Shown: positions 1 through 7,998 of the stretch, in pieces | Layout: the number at the start of each line of letters is the position of its first letter | Numbering within the stretch: the stretch's first letter is position 1 | NCBI GenBank assembly: GCA_041580375.1 | Contig: JBFGDZ010000087.1 | Location: 1-13,973, forward strand | DNA length: 13,973 bases | Direction of reading: 5' to 3' | From: JAPUIN01 sp041580375 | GTDB taxonomy: Bacteria > Acidobacteriota > Polarisedimenticolia > Gp22-AA2 | The notes under the pieces: model-generated | The model's database searches: none | What the model was told of the DNA's origin: nothing | The model's input: the letters and a program-made list of their open reading frames with translations, nothing else | Made by a program: the position numbers and the translations under genes

Positions 1-1
1 G

Positions 2-265
2 GCGATCGCCCGGGCGATCGTCGCGGATCCGGTCCTGCTGGTGGCCGACGAGCCGACCGGCGACCTCGACGCCCGGTCGGCCGAGGAGATCCTCGACCTG
101 ATGACCCGCCTCAACGAGGAATACCAGAAGACGATCCTGATGGTGACGCACGATCCGAGGGCGGCGGGCCGGGCGCACGCGCGCAAGCACCTGGACAAAG
201 GGGTCCTCTCCGACGCGACGATGGAGCACGAGCACAGCGGGGCGGGCGCCGGGAGGACCTCGTGA
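2..265 (+). CDS. ABC transporter ATP-binding protein, C-terminal part (MacB/LolD type)
   Basis: This is the 3' end of an ABC ATPase that would power the two membrane permeases encoded directly downstream; the 5' part lies outside the window. The reading frame is open from base 2 and begins with AIARAI, the stretch that follows the LSGGQ signature. The Walker B strand VLLVADE (32-52) includes the catalytic Glu, the D-loop TGDLD follows (56-70), and the H-loop histidine is in VTHD (codon 149-151). ADEPTGDLD is typical of the MacB/LolD/FtsE branch, which works with FtsX-type permeases. A short hydrophilic tail rich in His, Gly and Ala ends the protein. The TGA stop (263-265) overlaps the next start in GTGA, so translation is probably coupled. 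Family assignment is secure; substrate unknown. Confidence 0.93.
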   Translation, partial: AIARAIVADPVLLVADEPTGDLDARSAEEILDLMTRLNEEYQKTILMVTHDPRAAGRAHARKHLDKGVLSDATMEHEHSGAGAGRTS

Positions 266-1419
266 GGCTGCTGCCGTACGTCCTGCGCAACGCCCTCCGG
301 AACCGCCGGCGCACGATCCTGACGATCCTCAGCATCGCCGTCTCGCTGGCGCTCATGTCGACCCTGTACGGGTACCTGCACCTCATGGACCAGATCAGTG
401 AGAGCGCGGACCAGTACAACCGCCTGTGGGTGCAGCACGCGCAGTCGCTGACGATGCCGGTGCCGATCGCGCACGTCGACAAGATCCGCCGCATCGAGGG
501 CGTGAAAGAAGCGGTGCAGATGAGCTGGTTCGGCGGCATCTACGGCGACGAGAAGATCCCGTTCCCGCAGTTCGGGACCGATCCGGAGCGGTTCTTCCGC
601 GTCTACAGCGAGTACTCGATCCCGGAGGATCAGCTGCGCGCCTGGCGGGACGATCGGACGGGCTGCATCGCGGGCCGCAAGGCGGCGGCCGACCGCGGCT
701 GGACGATCGGCGACCGCATCCCGATCAAGGGGGTCATCTACCCGGTCGACCTCCAGTTGACGCTGCGCGGGATCTACGACGGGGGTGAGGAAGGGGACGA
801 GTCGTTCGTGATGTTCCACTGGGAGTACCGGGACGAGGCGCTGGAGGGGAAGTTCGGCCGCCGGGTCGGCAACGCGGGGACGATCGCCATCAAAGGGGAG
901 AGCGCCGCCGCGCTGCCGCAGATCCAGGAGGAGGTCGACGGCATGTTCGCCAGCAGCGAGTTCCCCACCCGCACGATGACGGAACGGGCCTTCAACCAGA
1001 TGTTCCTCGACATGATGGGGAACGTGAAGGGGTTCATCCGCAACATCGGCCTGGCCGTCATCTTCACGCTGATCCTGGTCGCCGCCAACACGATGGCGAT
1101 GTCGATCCGCGAGCGGGTCACCGAGGTGGCCGTCCTCAAGGCGCTCGGCTTCGGCCGGGGCCAGGTGCTCGGGATGGTGCTCGGCGAGGCGGTGCTGATC
1201 GCAGCGCTCGGCGGGCTACTGGGAGTCGTCGGCACGAAGTTTCTCCTGCAGGTCTTCGACATCTCGTCTCTGGTGATGATGCCATACTTTCACATCCCCT
1301 GGTACACGGTGCTGACCGGCATGCTGATCGCGGCGTCGATCGGCCTGGCGAGCGGCCTCGTCCCGGCCTGGCGAGCCGCGTCGATCCGGGTCGTGGACGG
1401 CCTGAGGAAGATCGGATGA
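262..1419 (+). CDS. ABC transporter permease, FtsX/MacB family (first of two)
   Basis: This is an inner-membrane permease of the MacB/FtsX family (385 aa). One membrane segment lies near residues 19-40. A large extracytoplasmic MacB_PCD-like domain follows (about 45-250), then three C-terminal segments near 258-280, 303-328 and 352-374, giving the family's 1+3 arrangement. The cytoplasmic loop RERVTEVAVLKALGF after segment 2 is the FtsX-family coupling region that contacts the ATPase. The GTG start at 262 has a strong Shine-Dalgarno GGAGG at 252-256 and overlaps the stop of the ATPase gene by four bases. The gene ends in an ATGA overlap with the second permease. Two different permeases with one ATPase suggest a heterodimeric, LolCDE-like or export-type transporter. 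Cargo cannot be told; any periplasmic adaptor gene would be upstream, outside the window. Confidence 0.93.
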   Translation: MRLLPYVLRNALRNRRRTILTILSIAVSLALMSTLYGYLHLMDQISESADQYNRLWVQHAQSLTMPVPIAHVDKIRRIEGVKEAVQMSWFGGIYGDEKIPFPQFGTDPERFFRVYSEYSIPEDQLRAWRDDRTGCIAGRKAAADRGWTIGDRIPIKGVIYPVDLQLTLRGIYDGGEEGDESFVMFHWEYRDEALEGKFGRRVGNAGTIAIKGESAAALPQIQEEVDGMFASSEFPTRTMTERAFNQMFLDMMGNVKGFIRNIGLAVIFTLILVAANTMAMSIRERVTEVAVLKALGFGRGQVLGMVLGEAVLIAALGGLLGVVGTKFLLQVFDISSLVMMPYFHIPWYTVLTGMLIAASIGLASGLVPAWRAASIRVVDGLRKIG

Positions 1420-2582
1420 AGATCCCGCTCAAATACAACCTGCGCAATCTCCGCGTGCGATGGACGACGACGGTGATGACGGTGCTCGGCATCGGCCTGG
1501 TCGTCTGGGCCTCCGTCATCGCCATGGGACTGATCGTGGGCCTGATGGCCGGGTTCGGCTCCTCGGCCGATCCGCTGACCCTGATCGTCCTGCGCAAGGG
1601 GGCGAACAGCGAGACCGAGAGTTATTTCATGAAGGACACGGCGGCGGTCATCGCGGCGCTCCCGGGGGTCGCCACCGGACCGGACGGCGAGCCGCTCGCC
1701 TCCCCCGAGATCGTCATCGTCACTAACACGCCGCGCCGGGGCGACGCCGGAAACGCCAACCTCGTCGTGCGCGGGGTCACGGAGAGGGCCGCGGCGTTGC
1801 GGCCCGGGTTCCGGATCGTCGAGGGGCGGAACTTCCGCCCCGGCGTGCGCGAGGCGATCGCCAGCCGCCGGATCGCGGAGCGGTTCGAGGCGGCCGGACT
1901 CGGAGAGGCGCTCCGGCTGCGGCGGGGATCGTTCGAGATCGTGGGGATCTTCGAGGCGGGAGGCGGCGCGGCGGAGTCGGAGGTCTGGGCCGACGCCGGC
2001 GTGCTGGGGCAGGATCAGAGCCGATCCGGCAGCTTCTCGAGCATGCGCGTGCGCGCCACCGACAAAGAGGCGCTCGCGGCGCTGGAGGATCGGATCGAGA
2101 ACGACGAGCAGATCGCACTCAAGCCGGTGCGCGAGACGCGCTACTTCCAGAGCCAGGCCGCGGCAGCGGGCGCCATCATGATCGTGGGGATGGCGATCGC
2201 CCTCATCCTCACCGTCGGCGCGATGTTCGCCGCCGCCAACACGATGTACGCGGCGGTGGCGACTCGGGCGCGCGAGATCGGAACACTTCGGGCGCTCGGG
2301 TTCCGACGGCGCAGCATCCTGGCGTCGTTCCTGATCGAGTCGGTGGTCCTCTGCCTGCTGGGGGGGATCGTCGGGGGGCTGCTGGCGCTCCCCGTGAACG
2401 GACTGTCGACCGGGACGGCGTCCTGGTTCACGTTCAGCGAGGTGGCGTTCTCGTTCGCCATCAACGCGCCGGTGATCGTGATGGGGCTGATCCTGGCGAC
2501 CTTCACCGGGATCCTGGGCGGGTTCTTCCCGGCCGTGCGGGCGATCCGTCTCCGGATCGTCGACGCACTGCGGGAAGCGTAG
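1416..2582 (+). CDS. ABC transporter permease, FtsX/MacB family (second of two)
   Basis: This 388-residue permease has the same architecture as the gene before it. It has an N-terminal membrane segment (about 18-45), a MacB_PCD-like periplasmic region, and three C-terminal segments near 253-277, 300-327 and 350-373. The loop TRAREIGTLRALGF is the conserved FtsX coupling motif. ATG 1416 overlaps the previous stop (ATGA) and is preceded by GAGGA at 1404-1408, seven bases away. It is clearly diverged from the first permease, so the two probably form a heterodimer rather than a recent tandem copy. It is the last gene of the unit. After the TAG stop a 50-base, extremely GC-rich gap separates it from the convergent antiporter gene; I see no hairpin with a T-run there. 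Confidence 0.93.
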   Translation: MKIPLKYNLRNLRVRWTTTVMTVLGIGLVVWASVIAMGLIVGLMAGFGSSADPLTLIVLRKGANSETESYFMKDTAAVIAALPGVATGPDGEPLASPEIVIVTNTPRRGDAGNANLVVRGVTERAAALRPGFRIVEGRNFRPGVREAIASRRIAERFEAAGLGEALRLRRGSFEIVGIFEAGGGAAESEVWADAGVLGQDQSRSGSFSSMRVRATDKEALAALEDRIENDEQIALKPVRETRYFQSQAAAAGAIMIVGMAIALILTVGAMFAAANTMYAAVATRAREIGTLRALGFRRRSILASFLIESVVLCLLGGIVGGLLALPVNGLSTGTASWFTFSEVAFSFAINAPVIVMGLILATFTGILGGFFPAVRAIRLRIVDALREA

Positions 2583-2632
2583 GGGCGGCGCCGGTCGCGC
2601 CGCGCGCCGGCCCCCGCCGCGCCGCTTGCGCG

Positions 2633-4567
2633 TCAGGCGCCGGCCGCGCCGGGGGCGACTCTGGGCGCGCCGGGCTCGACCTCGTTCTCGGCTACGGCCT
2701 CCTCCTCGATCTTCTGCCAGCCGCGGCGGAACATCCACTCCACCGTCCGGGCCCGCGTCTCCTCCAGCATGAGGGCGAGAAGCTCGTCGTCCTTCCTGAA
2801 CACGACCTCGTCGTCCATCGGGAGGATCCGCTTTCCCCTGCGCACCACGAGCGGCAGGAGATGGTTCTCGAGCTCGTCGTGGAGGGCCCGCATCTCCTCG
2901 GGCGGGGGCGGGGCCGACTGGGTCCTGCGCCAGCGGGCGAGGGTCGCGTGCCGGCGCTCGAGGCGCAGCGTCCACAGGTCGATGTTCTTCGGCTCGGCGA
3001 ACAGGACGCTGGCGCCCGCGTGCTTCACCATCTCCTTCGTCACGCTCAGGTGCCCGCGTCGCAGGGCGACCCACGCGGCCGGGACGCGGAAGGTCTCGCG
3101 CGCCCGGCGCGCGAAGAGCAGGTTGATCCCGTCGTTCGAGGTCACGGCCAGGCAGCCGGCGCGCCCGTCCATCTCCGCCCGCTGCAGGAGTGACTCGGAC
3201 AGGCCGGTCCCGAACAGCACGCGGAACCCCTCCCTCTCCGCCGCGCCGCAGGCGTCGGGGTTCGCCTCGAGGAAGACGACCTCCTGACCGGACTCGCGCA
3301 GGACGCGCCCGAAGGCCCGGCCGAGGTCGTTCGCTCCCAGGATCGCCCAGCCGGAGTTCGACAGGCGGCGCACGCCGAGCAGCCGGGCCAGCGGCCCGCC
3401 GGTCAGCCCCTGCAGGATGACCGTGACGGCGATCACGAGGAAGACCATGGCCCGCAGCTCGTTCCCGCCGGGGATCCCCTCCGCGTCGAGCGTCTGGGCG
3501 AAGAGCGACGCCACCGCGGCCGCCACGATCCCCCGCGGGGCGATCCAGGACAGGAACAGCTTCTCCTTCAGCCTGAGGCCCGAGCCGTACGTTCCGACGA
3601 AGATGTTGAGCGGGCGGACGATGAAGATCAGCGCGGCCACCGTCCAGATGCCGGCCCACCCGAGCACCCGGATCTCCTCGAGCCGTACGTCGGCCGCCAG
3701 CAGCACGAAGAGCATGCCGATGAGCAGGATCGTCAACTGCTCCTTGAACTCGCGGAGGTCGCCCAGGGCGCGGGTCTTGACGTTGCCGACGGCGATCCCC
3801 GCGGCGACGACGGTGACGATGCCGCTCTCCGGCAGGAAGGCGTTGCTCACCTGGAACAGGGCGAGGGCCAGCGACAGGGTGAAGATGTTCTCGAGCCCCT
3901 CCGGCACGACCTTCTCCATCCGCAGCAGGATGGCGATGACGTATCCGCCGGCGAGCCCGAGTGCGAACCCGAAGCCCAGACGCGAGAAGAGATCCCAGAA
4001 CGCGAAGGCGACGGCCTCCCCGGACGGCCCGATCAGCACCTCGAGGGCGACGACCGCGATGATGGCGCCGATCGCGTCGACCAGGACCCCCTCCGCCTCC
4101 AGCACGGTGGCCAGGTTGCGGTTCACGCGGACGCGCCGCAGCAGGGGCGTGATCACCGTGGGCCCCGTCACGATCACGAGCGTCCCGAACAGGATCGCGG
4201 GGGTCCAGCTCCAGTCCAGGATCCACCGCGCCGCGAGCATCCCCCCGACGGCGGTGACGAGCGCGCCGATGGTGACGAGCCGGCGAATGCTCCGCGCCTC
4301 GTGGCCGAGCCGGCGGAGGTTGAGGTTCATCCCCCCCTCGAAAAGGATCACCGCCACGGCGAATCCCACGAGCGTGCGCAGGCCGACGCCCAGGGATGTG
4401 GGGCGGACGACGCCCAGGAGGTCGGGCCCCAGCACGACGCCCGCGCCGAGCAGGAACACGATGCCGGGGATCCCGAGGTGCCGCGCCAGCGACTGCGCGA
4501 CCATGCCCGCCGCGATCGCGAGGGCCACGGTCAGCGCGGGGTCGGAGAGAAACGTATGCTCCATCAT
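2633..4567 (-). CDS. Cation:proton antiporter (CPA1/NhaP-like) with C-terminal RCK (TrkA-N) domain
   Basis: This 644-residue membrane antiporter would exchange Na+ or K+ for H+. Residues 1-395 hold about 12 hydrophobic segments with family motifs: FEGGM (76-80), TGPTVI (134-139), the ion-site region EAEGVLVDAIGAI with Asp164, and APRGIVAAA with Arg345. Residues 405-530 are a Rossmann-like RCK/TrkA-N domain: GANDLG (411-416) is the dinucleotide loop and VFLEANPD carries the acidic residue ending strand 2. Residues 565-605 resemble a TrkA-C-like beta domain (RRGKRILPMDDEVVFRKDDE). A Pro/Ala/Gly tail ends the protein. The loop has Asn where GxGxxG has its middle Gly, although Glu434 would suit NAD(H). 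Two ATG codons lie in tandem (4567 and 4564) with only a weak ribosome site. Ion specificity cannot be read from sequence. Confidence 0.92.
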   Translation of the reverse strand: MMEHTFLSDPALTVALAIAAGMVAQSLARHLGIPGIVFLLGAGVVLGPDLLGVVRPTSLGVGLRTLVGFAVAVILFEGGMNLNLRRLGHEARSIRRLVTIGALVTAVGGMLAARWILDWSWTPAILFGTLVIVTGPTVITPLLRRVRVNRNLATVLEAEGVLVDAIGAIIAVVALEVLIGPSGEAVAFAFWDLFSRLGFGFALGLAGGYVIAILLRMEKVVPEGLENIFTLSLALALFQVSNAFLPESGIVTVVAAGIAVGNVKTRALGDLREFKEQLTILLIGMLFVLLAADVRLEEIRVLGWAGIWTVAALIFIVRPLNIFVGTYGSGLRLKEKLFLSWIAPRGIVAAAVASLFAQTLDAEGIPGGNELRAMVFLVIAVTVILQGLTGGPLARLLGVRRLSNSGWAILGANDLGRAFGRVLRESGQEVVFLEANPDACGAAEREGFRVLFGTGLSESLLQRAEMDGRAGCLAVTSNDGINLLFARRARETFRVPAAWVALRRGHLSVTKEMVKHAGASVLFAEPKNIDLWTLRLERRHATLARWRRTQSAPPPPEEMRALHDELENHLLPLVVRRGKRILPMDDEVVFRKDDELLALMLEETRARTVEWMFRRGWQKIEEEAVAENEVEPGAPRVAPGAAGA

Positions 4568-4602
4568 CGGCCGAGGTCCATCCTGTCCCGAGCATCGCCG
4601 GA

Positions 4603-4618
4603 CCCCCCGCGCGGGGGG
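4603..4618. repeat. 16-bp perfect palindrome in the antiporter leader
   Basis: The sequence is CCCCCC-GCGC-GGGGGG, perfectly self-complementary. If the antiporter is transcribed from the TAGAAT box at 4643-4648, this lies inside its 5' leader about 36 bases before the start codon, where it could fold into a tight hairpin or bind a dimeric protein. In so GC-rich a genome chance is possible. Confidence 0.45.
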
Positions 4619-4642
4619 CGCGGTGGCGGGACACCGTGCGGG

Positions 4643-4648
4643 ATTCTA
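4643..4648 (-). promoter_or_regulatory. Candidate -10 box for the antiporter gene
   Basis: Reading the minus strand, TAGAAT (5/6 match to TATAAT) lies about 75 bases upstream of the antiporter start, in an otherwise GC-dominated gap. No convincing -35 box is seen 16-18 bases further upstream. The implied leader of about 69 bases contains the 4603-4618 palindrome. Confidence 0.35.
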
Positions 4649-4695
4649 CAGGAAGCGCGGCGCGCGATGGAGCGGGGCCGCGCGCGGCCGGTCCG

Positions 4696-4720
4696 CCGGG
4701 CGGGCGCGACGCCCGCCCGG
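4696..4720. repeat. Perfect 11-bp-stem inverted repeat upstream of the MATE gene
   Basis: CCGGGCGGGCG, a CGA triplet, then CGCCCGCCCGG: a perfect 11-bp stem with a 3-base loop. It lies immediately before the candidate -10 box at 4723-4728, covering roughly the spacer and -35 zone. There is no T-run after it on either strand, so it is not a standard intrinsic terminator. It may be an operator or a structure separating the divergent antiporter and MATE genes. Confidence 0.5.
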
Positions 4721-4722
4721 TG

Positions 4723-4728
4723 TAAGAT
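4723..4728 (+). promoter_or_regulatory. Candidate -10 box for the MATE gene
   Basis: TAAGAT (4/6 match), preceded by TG, sits 31 bases upstream of the MATE start. It would give a leader of about 25 bases carrying the GAGGA ribosome site at 4746-4750. There is no clear -35 box; that zone is occupied by the 4696-4720 inverted repeat. Confidence 0.35.
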
Positions 4729-4759
4729 GCCGCGCCCGTCATCTTGAGGATCGCGCACC

Positions 4760-6121
4760 ATGCACCGTCGCGTCTTCAGACTGGCCGCGCCGAACATCCT
4801 CTCCAACCTGTCGGTGCCGCTGCTCGGTGCCGTCGATACCGCGGTGATGGGGCATCTGCCCGATCCGGCCTTCATCGGCGGCGTCGCCATCGGGGCGCTG
4901 ATCTTCGCCTACATCTACTGGGGGTTCGGCTTCCTGCGGATGGGGACGACGGGACTCGTCGCTCAGGCGCACGGCGCGGGGGACGGGGACGAGGTGCGGG
5001 CCGTCGTGGGCCGCGGCGGCCTGCTCGCGTTGGGCCTCGCCGTGATCCTCCTCCTGTTCCAGCGGCCGATCGGCTCGATCGCTTTCGGTCTGCTCGACTC
5101 GAGCCGGGAGGTCGAATCGCTCGCCGGCGCGTATTACGCCGTCCGGCTATGGGGCGCCCCGGCGGCCCTCCTCAATTACGTCGCCCTGGGATTCCTCGTC
5201 GGGACGCAGAGGATGCGGGCGGCGCTCCTGCTCACCGTGTTCATGAACGGCCTCAACATCGTGCTCGATCTCGTGCTGGTGGTCGGGCTGGGCCGGGGGA
5301 TCGAGGGGGTCGCGCTCGCCACCCTGATCGCCGAGTGGTCCGCGCTGGCGCTGGCGATCCGGATCATCGGCGGGGCGCTCGGGACCTACGGCGGAACCTG
5401 GCGCCGGGATCGGATCCTCGACGGGGCGCGGCTCGCGGCCCTCGTCCGGATCAACGCGGATATCTTCGTCCGCACGCTGTGCCTGGTCTCGGCGTTCGCC
5501 TGGTTCACCGCCCGGGGCGCCGTCATGGGGGACCTCGTCCTCGCCGCCAACGCCGTGCTGCTCAACTTCCAGACCTTCATGGCGTACGGCCTGGACGGGT
5601 TCGCGCACGCCAGTGAGGCGCTCGTCGGGTCCGCCATCGGGGCGCGGGACGCCCGCCTCCTTCGCCGCGCCGTCCGGATCGCCACCCTCTGGGCGTTCGG
5701 AGTGGCGATCCTGTTCACCCTCGTCTATCTGGGCGCGGGCCGGCTGATCATCGCGGGTCTCACGAGCATTCCGGAAGTGCGCGCGACGGCGCGCGCGTTC
5801 CTCCCGTGGATCGTCGTCTCCCCCCTCATCTCGGTCTGGGGCTTCCAGCTCGACGGGATCTTCATCGGCGCCACGCGCACCGCGGAGATGCGCAACGGCA
5901 TGCTCGTCTCACTCGGGGCGTTCCTTGCCTCGGGCTGGCTGCTGATGCCGCGACTCGGCAATCACGGCCTGTGGCTGGCGCTGATGATCTTCATGGTGGC
6001 GCGCGCGACGACGCTCGGTCTTTACTTCCCGCGCATCGCGCGCGGCCTCACTCCGGCACCAGAAACAGGATCGTCCGGTGGCCCACGTCGCTCGCCTCGA
6101 CGACCCGGTGGGGGGCGCTGA
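4760..6121 (+). CDS. MATE family efflux transporter, DinF subfamily
   Basis: This 453-residue inner-membrane exporter uses a Na+ or H+ gradient to expel organic cations or other toxic compounds. It has about 12 hydrophobic segments in two related halves. The N-terminal stretch NILSNLSVPLLGAVDTAVMG and the later FLRMGTTGLVAQAHG (58-72) are hallmark DinF-type MATE sequences; E. coli DinF has closely similar blocks. FMNGLNIVLDLVLV (161-174) is the conserved end of the first half. The ATG at 4760 has GAGGA at 4746-4750, nine bases away. The last 24 codons (rich in Pro, Gly, Arg) overlap by 74 bases the 3' end of the convergent glycosyltransferase gene, so the tail is probably a run-on without function. 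Substrate unknown. Confidence 0.94.
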   Translation: MHRRVFRLAAPNILSNLSVPLLGAVDTAVMGHLPDPAFIGGVAIGALIFAYIYWGFGFLRMGTTGLVAQAHGAGDGDEVRAVVGRGGLLALGLAVILLLFQRPIGSIAFGLLDSSREVESLAGAYYAVRLWGAPAALLNYVALGFLVGTQRMRAALLLTVFMNGLNIVLDLVLVVGLGRGIEGVALATLIAEWSALALAIRIIGGALGTYGGTWRRDRILDGARLAALVRINADIFVRTLCLVSAFAWFTARGAVMGDLVLAANAVLLNFQTFMAYGLDGFAHASEALVGSAIGARDARLLRRAVRIATLWAFGVAILFTLVYLGAGRLIIAGLTSIPEVRATARAFLPWIVVSPLISVWGFQLDGIFIGATRTAEMRNGMLVSLGAFLASGWLLMPRLGNHGLWLALMIFMVARATTLGLYFPRIARGLTPAPETGSSGGPRRSPRRPGGGR

Positions 6122-7721
6122 TCGCCGCGCCGAAACGCTCGTAGCCGTTGCGATGCGTGACGACTAGGTTGGCGTCCGATTCGGAGAGGAACCGATCGAC
6201 CCCGGCGGCATCCTCCAGAACCGGCATGTGAAGCCGGCCCGTGTAGAGATTGTAGACGCCGGAATACACGTTGAGAAAGAGCGCCACGCGGCCCGGTCCA
6301 TCCGGGGGCGCCAGCTCGTTGATCCGGACGCCGACCTGCCTTCCCGATTTCAGCTCATTGAGCCCCGGCGTGAGCAGCAGGTCGAACGAGACCGAGAGAA
6401 CGAGAGCGCCGGCCAGGATGGCGGCGAGGGCCCGTTGGTACCGCAGACGCCGCGCCAGCAGCCAGCCCGCCGCCCCGACGGCGAGGAGCGCCGCCCCGCA
6501 AATGGCGAGCCGCGTGGACCCGATGTCGCCGGTCAGATCCCCCATCGCCTCCGGTCCGCGCTCCCAGCCCGGACGGGCGGACGCCACGAGGTCCTCCGCC
6601 AGAAGAGGCAATCCCACGAGCAGCGCACCGATCAACACGAACAGGCCGTGCTGCAGGACGATCAGGCGCTTCATCCAGTCGCGGAGAGCGCCGTCCCGGA
6701 TCGACCGCAGCACGTCCTCGAAGAAGACGGCGAGGACGATCGCGAGCGGCGGCAGGAACGGAATGAGATATCGGCCCCGCTTGCCCGAGATGAGCGAGAA
6801 GACGACCAGGCCCAGGCCGAACCAGAGGATCAGCCGCCGCGGCGTGCCGTCCCCGACCGCGCGCCCCTTCGCCCACAAGCGGGCGATCGCCCAGGGGACG
6901 AAAACGATCCAGGGGAACAGCATCCACGGCAGTCCGGCCAGGTAGTAGTGCCAGGGCTGGCGGTGCGACCACGAGGTGACCATGCGGCCCACGTTCTGGC
7001 GGAACAGGATCGTCTGCGCGTACTCCGGGCCGCCCGACAGGCAGGCGGGGACGACCCAGGCCGCGACGATGCCGACGGTGATGAGCGCCCCCCAGGCGAG
7101 GTGGCGCGAGCGCGGCGCCGGCGACCCCGGCACCAGGTGCGTCGCGACGACGGCGAGCGCGGGGATCAGGATGCCGACCGGTCCCTTGACGAGCGTGGCG
7201 AGGCCCATCCCGGTGAACAGCAGGAGGCTCCAGGCGCCTCCGTCGCGCCGGTGGCGGAACCAGCCGTAGACCGCCAGCAGGGTGAAGAAGGTGAGCGGCA
7301 CGTCGAGGACCCCCATCTTCGAGATCCACGTGAACAGGACCGTCGAGCCCAGGATCAGCCCGGCGGCCAGGCCGACCTCGCGGGAGAACCAGAGCCTCGC
7401 CAGGGCGCTCGTCAACAGCAGGCAGCCGACCGCGGCGCCGGCCACGACGATCCGGCCCGAGGCGAACCCGAACCCCAGGGACTGCAGGAGCGCCGAGAGC
7501 CAGAAGAACAGCGGCGGCTTCTCCGCGTAGATCGTCCCGTTCAGATGCGGCACCAGGTAGTCGCCCAGGACTCGCATCTCGCGCGCCACCTCGGCGTAGC
7601 GGGGCTCGTCCGGGTTCCACAGGTCGCGGGTGGCGATCGACGGCAGACTGAACGCCAGGGCGAGGAGCGCCAGGACCAGCCAGTCGGGGAGCGTACGCCG
7701 GCCGGACGGACCGTCAGGCAT
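6048..7721 (-). CDS. ArnT-like membrane glycosyltransferase (GT39/GT83, PMT_2)
   Basis: This is a 557-residue GT-C enzyme, a multi-pass inner-membrane protein that moves a sugar from a polyprenyl-phosphate carrier to an acceptor outside the membrane. ArnT does this to lipid A. The first outward loop contains WNPDEPRYAEVAREM with the catalytic-type Asp38-Glu39, followed by YAEKPPLFFW (EKPP at 67-70), the classic ArnT/PMT pattern. About 11-12 hydrophobic segments follow, then a soluble C-terminal part (from about residue 450). The ATG at 7721 lies inside the end of the LAB_N gene (8-base overlap, ATGCCTGA) and has no Shine-Dalgarno of its own, so translation is likely coupled. It is the last gene of a GT2-LAB_N-GT unit. 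Acceptor (lipid A, other glycolipid or protein) and sugar are unknown. Confidence 0.92.
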   Translation of the reverse strand: MPDGPSGRRTLPDWLVLALLALAFSLPSIATRDLWNPDEPRYAEVAREMRVLGDYLVPHLNGTIYAEKPPLFFWLSALLQSLGFGFASGRIVVAGAAVGCLLLTSALARLWFSREVGLAAGLILGSTVLFTWISKMGVLDVPLTFFTLLAVYGWFRHRRDGGAWSLLLFTGMGLATLVKGPVGILIPALAVVATHLVPGSPAPRSRHLAWGALITVGIVAAWVVPACLSGGPEYAQTILFRQNVGRMVTSWSHRQPWHYYLAGLPWMLFPWIVFVPWAIARLWAKGRAVGDGTPRRLILWFGLGLVVFSLISGKRGRYLIPFLPPLAIVLAVFFEDVLRSIRDGALRDWMKRLIVLQHGLFVLIGALLVGLPLLAEDLVASARPGWERGPEAMGDLTGDIGSTRLAICGAALLAVGAAGWLLARRLRYQRALAAILAGALVLSVSFDLLLTPGLNELKSGRQVGVRINELAPPDGPGRVALFLNVYSGVYNLYTGRLHMPVLEDAAGVDRFLSESDANLVVTHRNGYERFGAAISAPHRVVEASDVGHRTILFLVPE

Positions 7722-7998
7722 GCGGGGGCTCGAGGCGGGTGCGGCGGATCAGCATCAGGTTGCGCGTGTAGATGAAGATCCCCATGCTCTGGCCCAGGAT
7801 GAAGACCGGATCGCGCCGGTGGATGGCGTAGGCGAGCAGCGTCAGCGACCCTCCGATGCTGAGGAACCAGAACGCGACGGGGACGACGCTCTTCCTGAGG
7901 CGCTCGGAGTAGAGCCACTGCACGAGGAACCGGGCCGAGAAGAGGACCTGACCGAAAAAACCGATGATAAGCCAGATGGGGGAGCCGGGTTCGGTCAT
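7714..7998 (-). CDS. LAB_N domain small membrane protein (lipid A biosynthesis N-terminal type)
   Basis: A 94-residue protein with three hydrophobic segments (about 9-27, 39-58, 65-84). The segment FLVQWLYSERLRKSVVPVAF and the following FWFLSIGGSLTLLAYAIHRR are diagnostic of the LAB_N domain, first named from an N-terminal extension of some lipid-A-disaccharide synthases. From memory this domain is grouped with the MtN3/PQ-loop (SWEET) proteins; three helices and the K-S-x-x-P pattern fit a SemiSWEET-like half transporter. ATG 7998 overlaps the upstream GT2 stop (ATGA) and has AGGAG at 8006-8010, seven bases away; the end overlaps the ArnT-like start by eight bases. Placed between a carrier-lipid glycosyltransferase and an ArnT-like enzyme, it is a good candidate for moving the lipid-linked sugar across the membrane, but that is inference. 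Confidence 0.9.
   Translation of the reverse strand: MTEPGSPIWLIIGFFGQVLFSARFLVQWLYSERLRKSVVPVAFWFLSIGGSLTLLAYAIHRRDPVFILGQSMGIFIYTRNLMLIRRTRLEPPHA

Noticed and set aside
2583..2632. Possible bidirectional terminator between the second permease and the antiporter
   Set aside because: Only short GCCGG/CCGGC pairings and no T-run on either strand; the gap is nearly pure G and C, so such pairings are expected by chance.
1290..4742. Very long minus-strand open frame (1150 codons) across the permeases and antiporter
   Set aside because: Arg/Pro/Gly/Ala/Asp-rich with no domain; it is an out-of-frame shadow made by high GC content, and the antiporter in the other minus frame has all family motifs.
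3417..4847. 476-codon plus-strand frame antisense to the antiporter
   Set aside because: Ser/Thr/Arg/Pro-rich shadow of the antiporter's membrane codons; no motif, and its end overlaps the MATE start in another frame.
6228..7775. 515-codon plus-strand frame opposite the ArnT-like gene
   Set aside because: Composition dominated by Arg, Glu, Gln, Asp and Pro, with no hydrophobic core; it is the complement of a membrane-protein gene.
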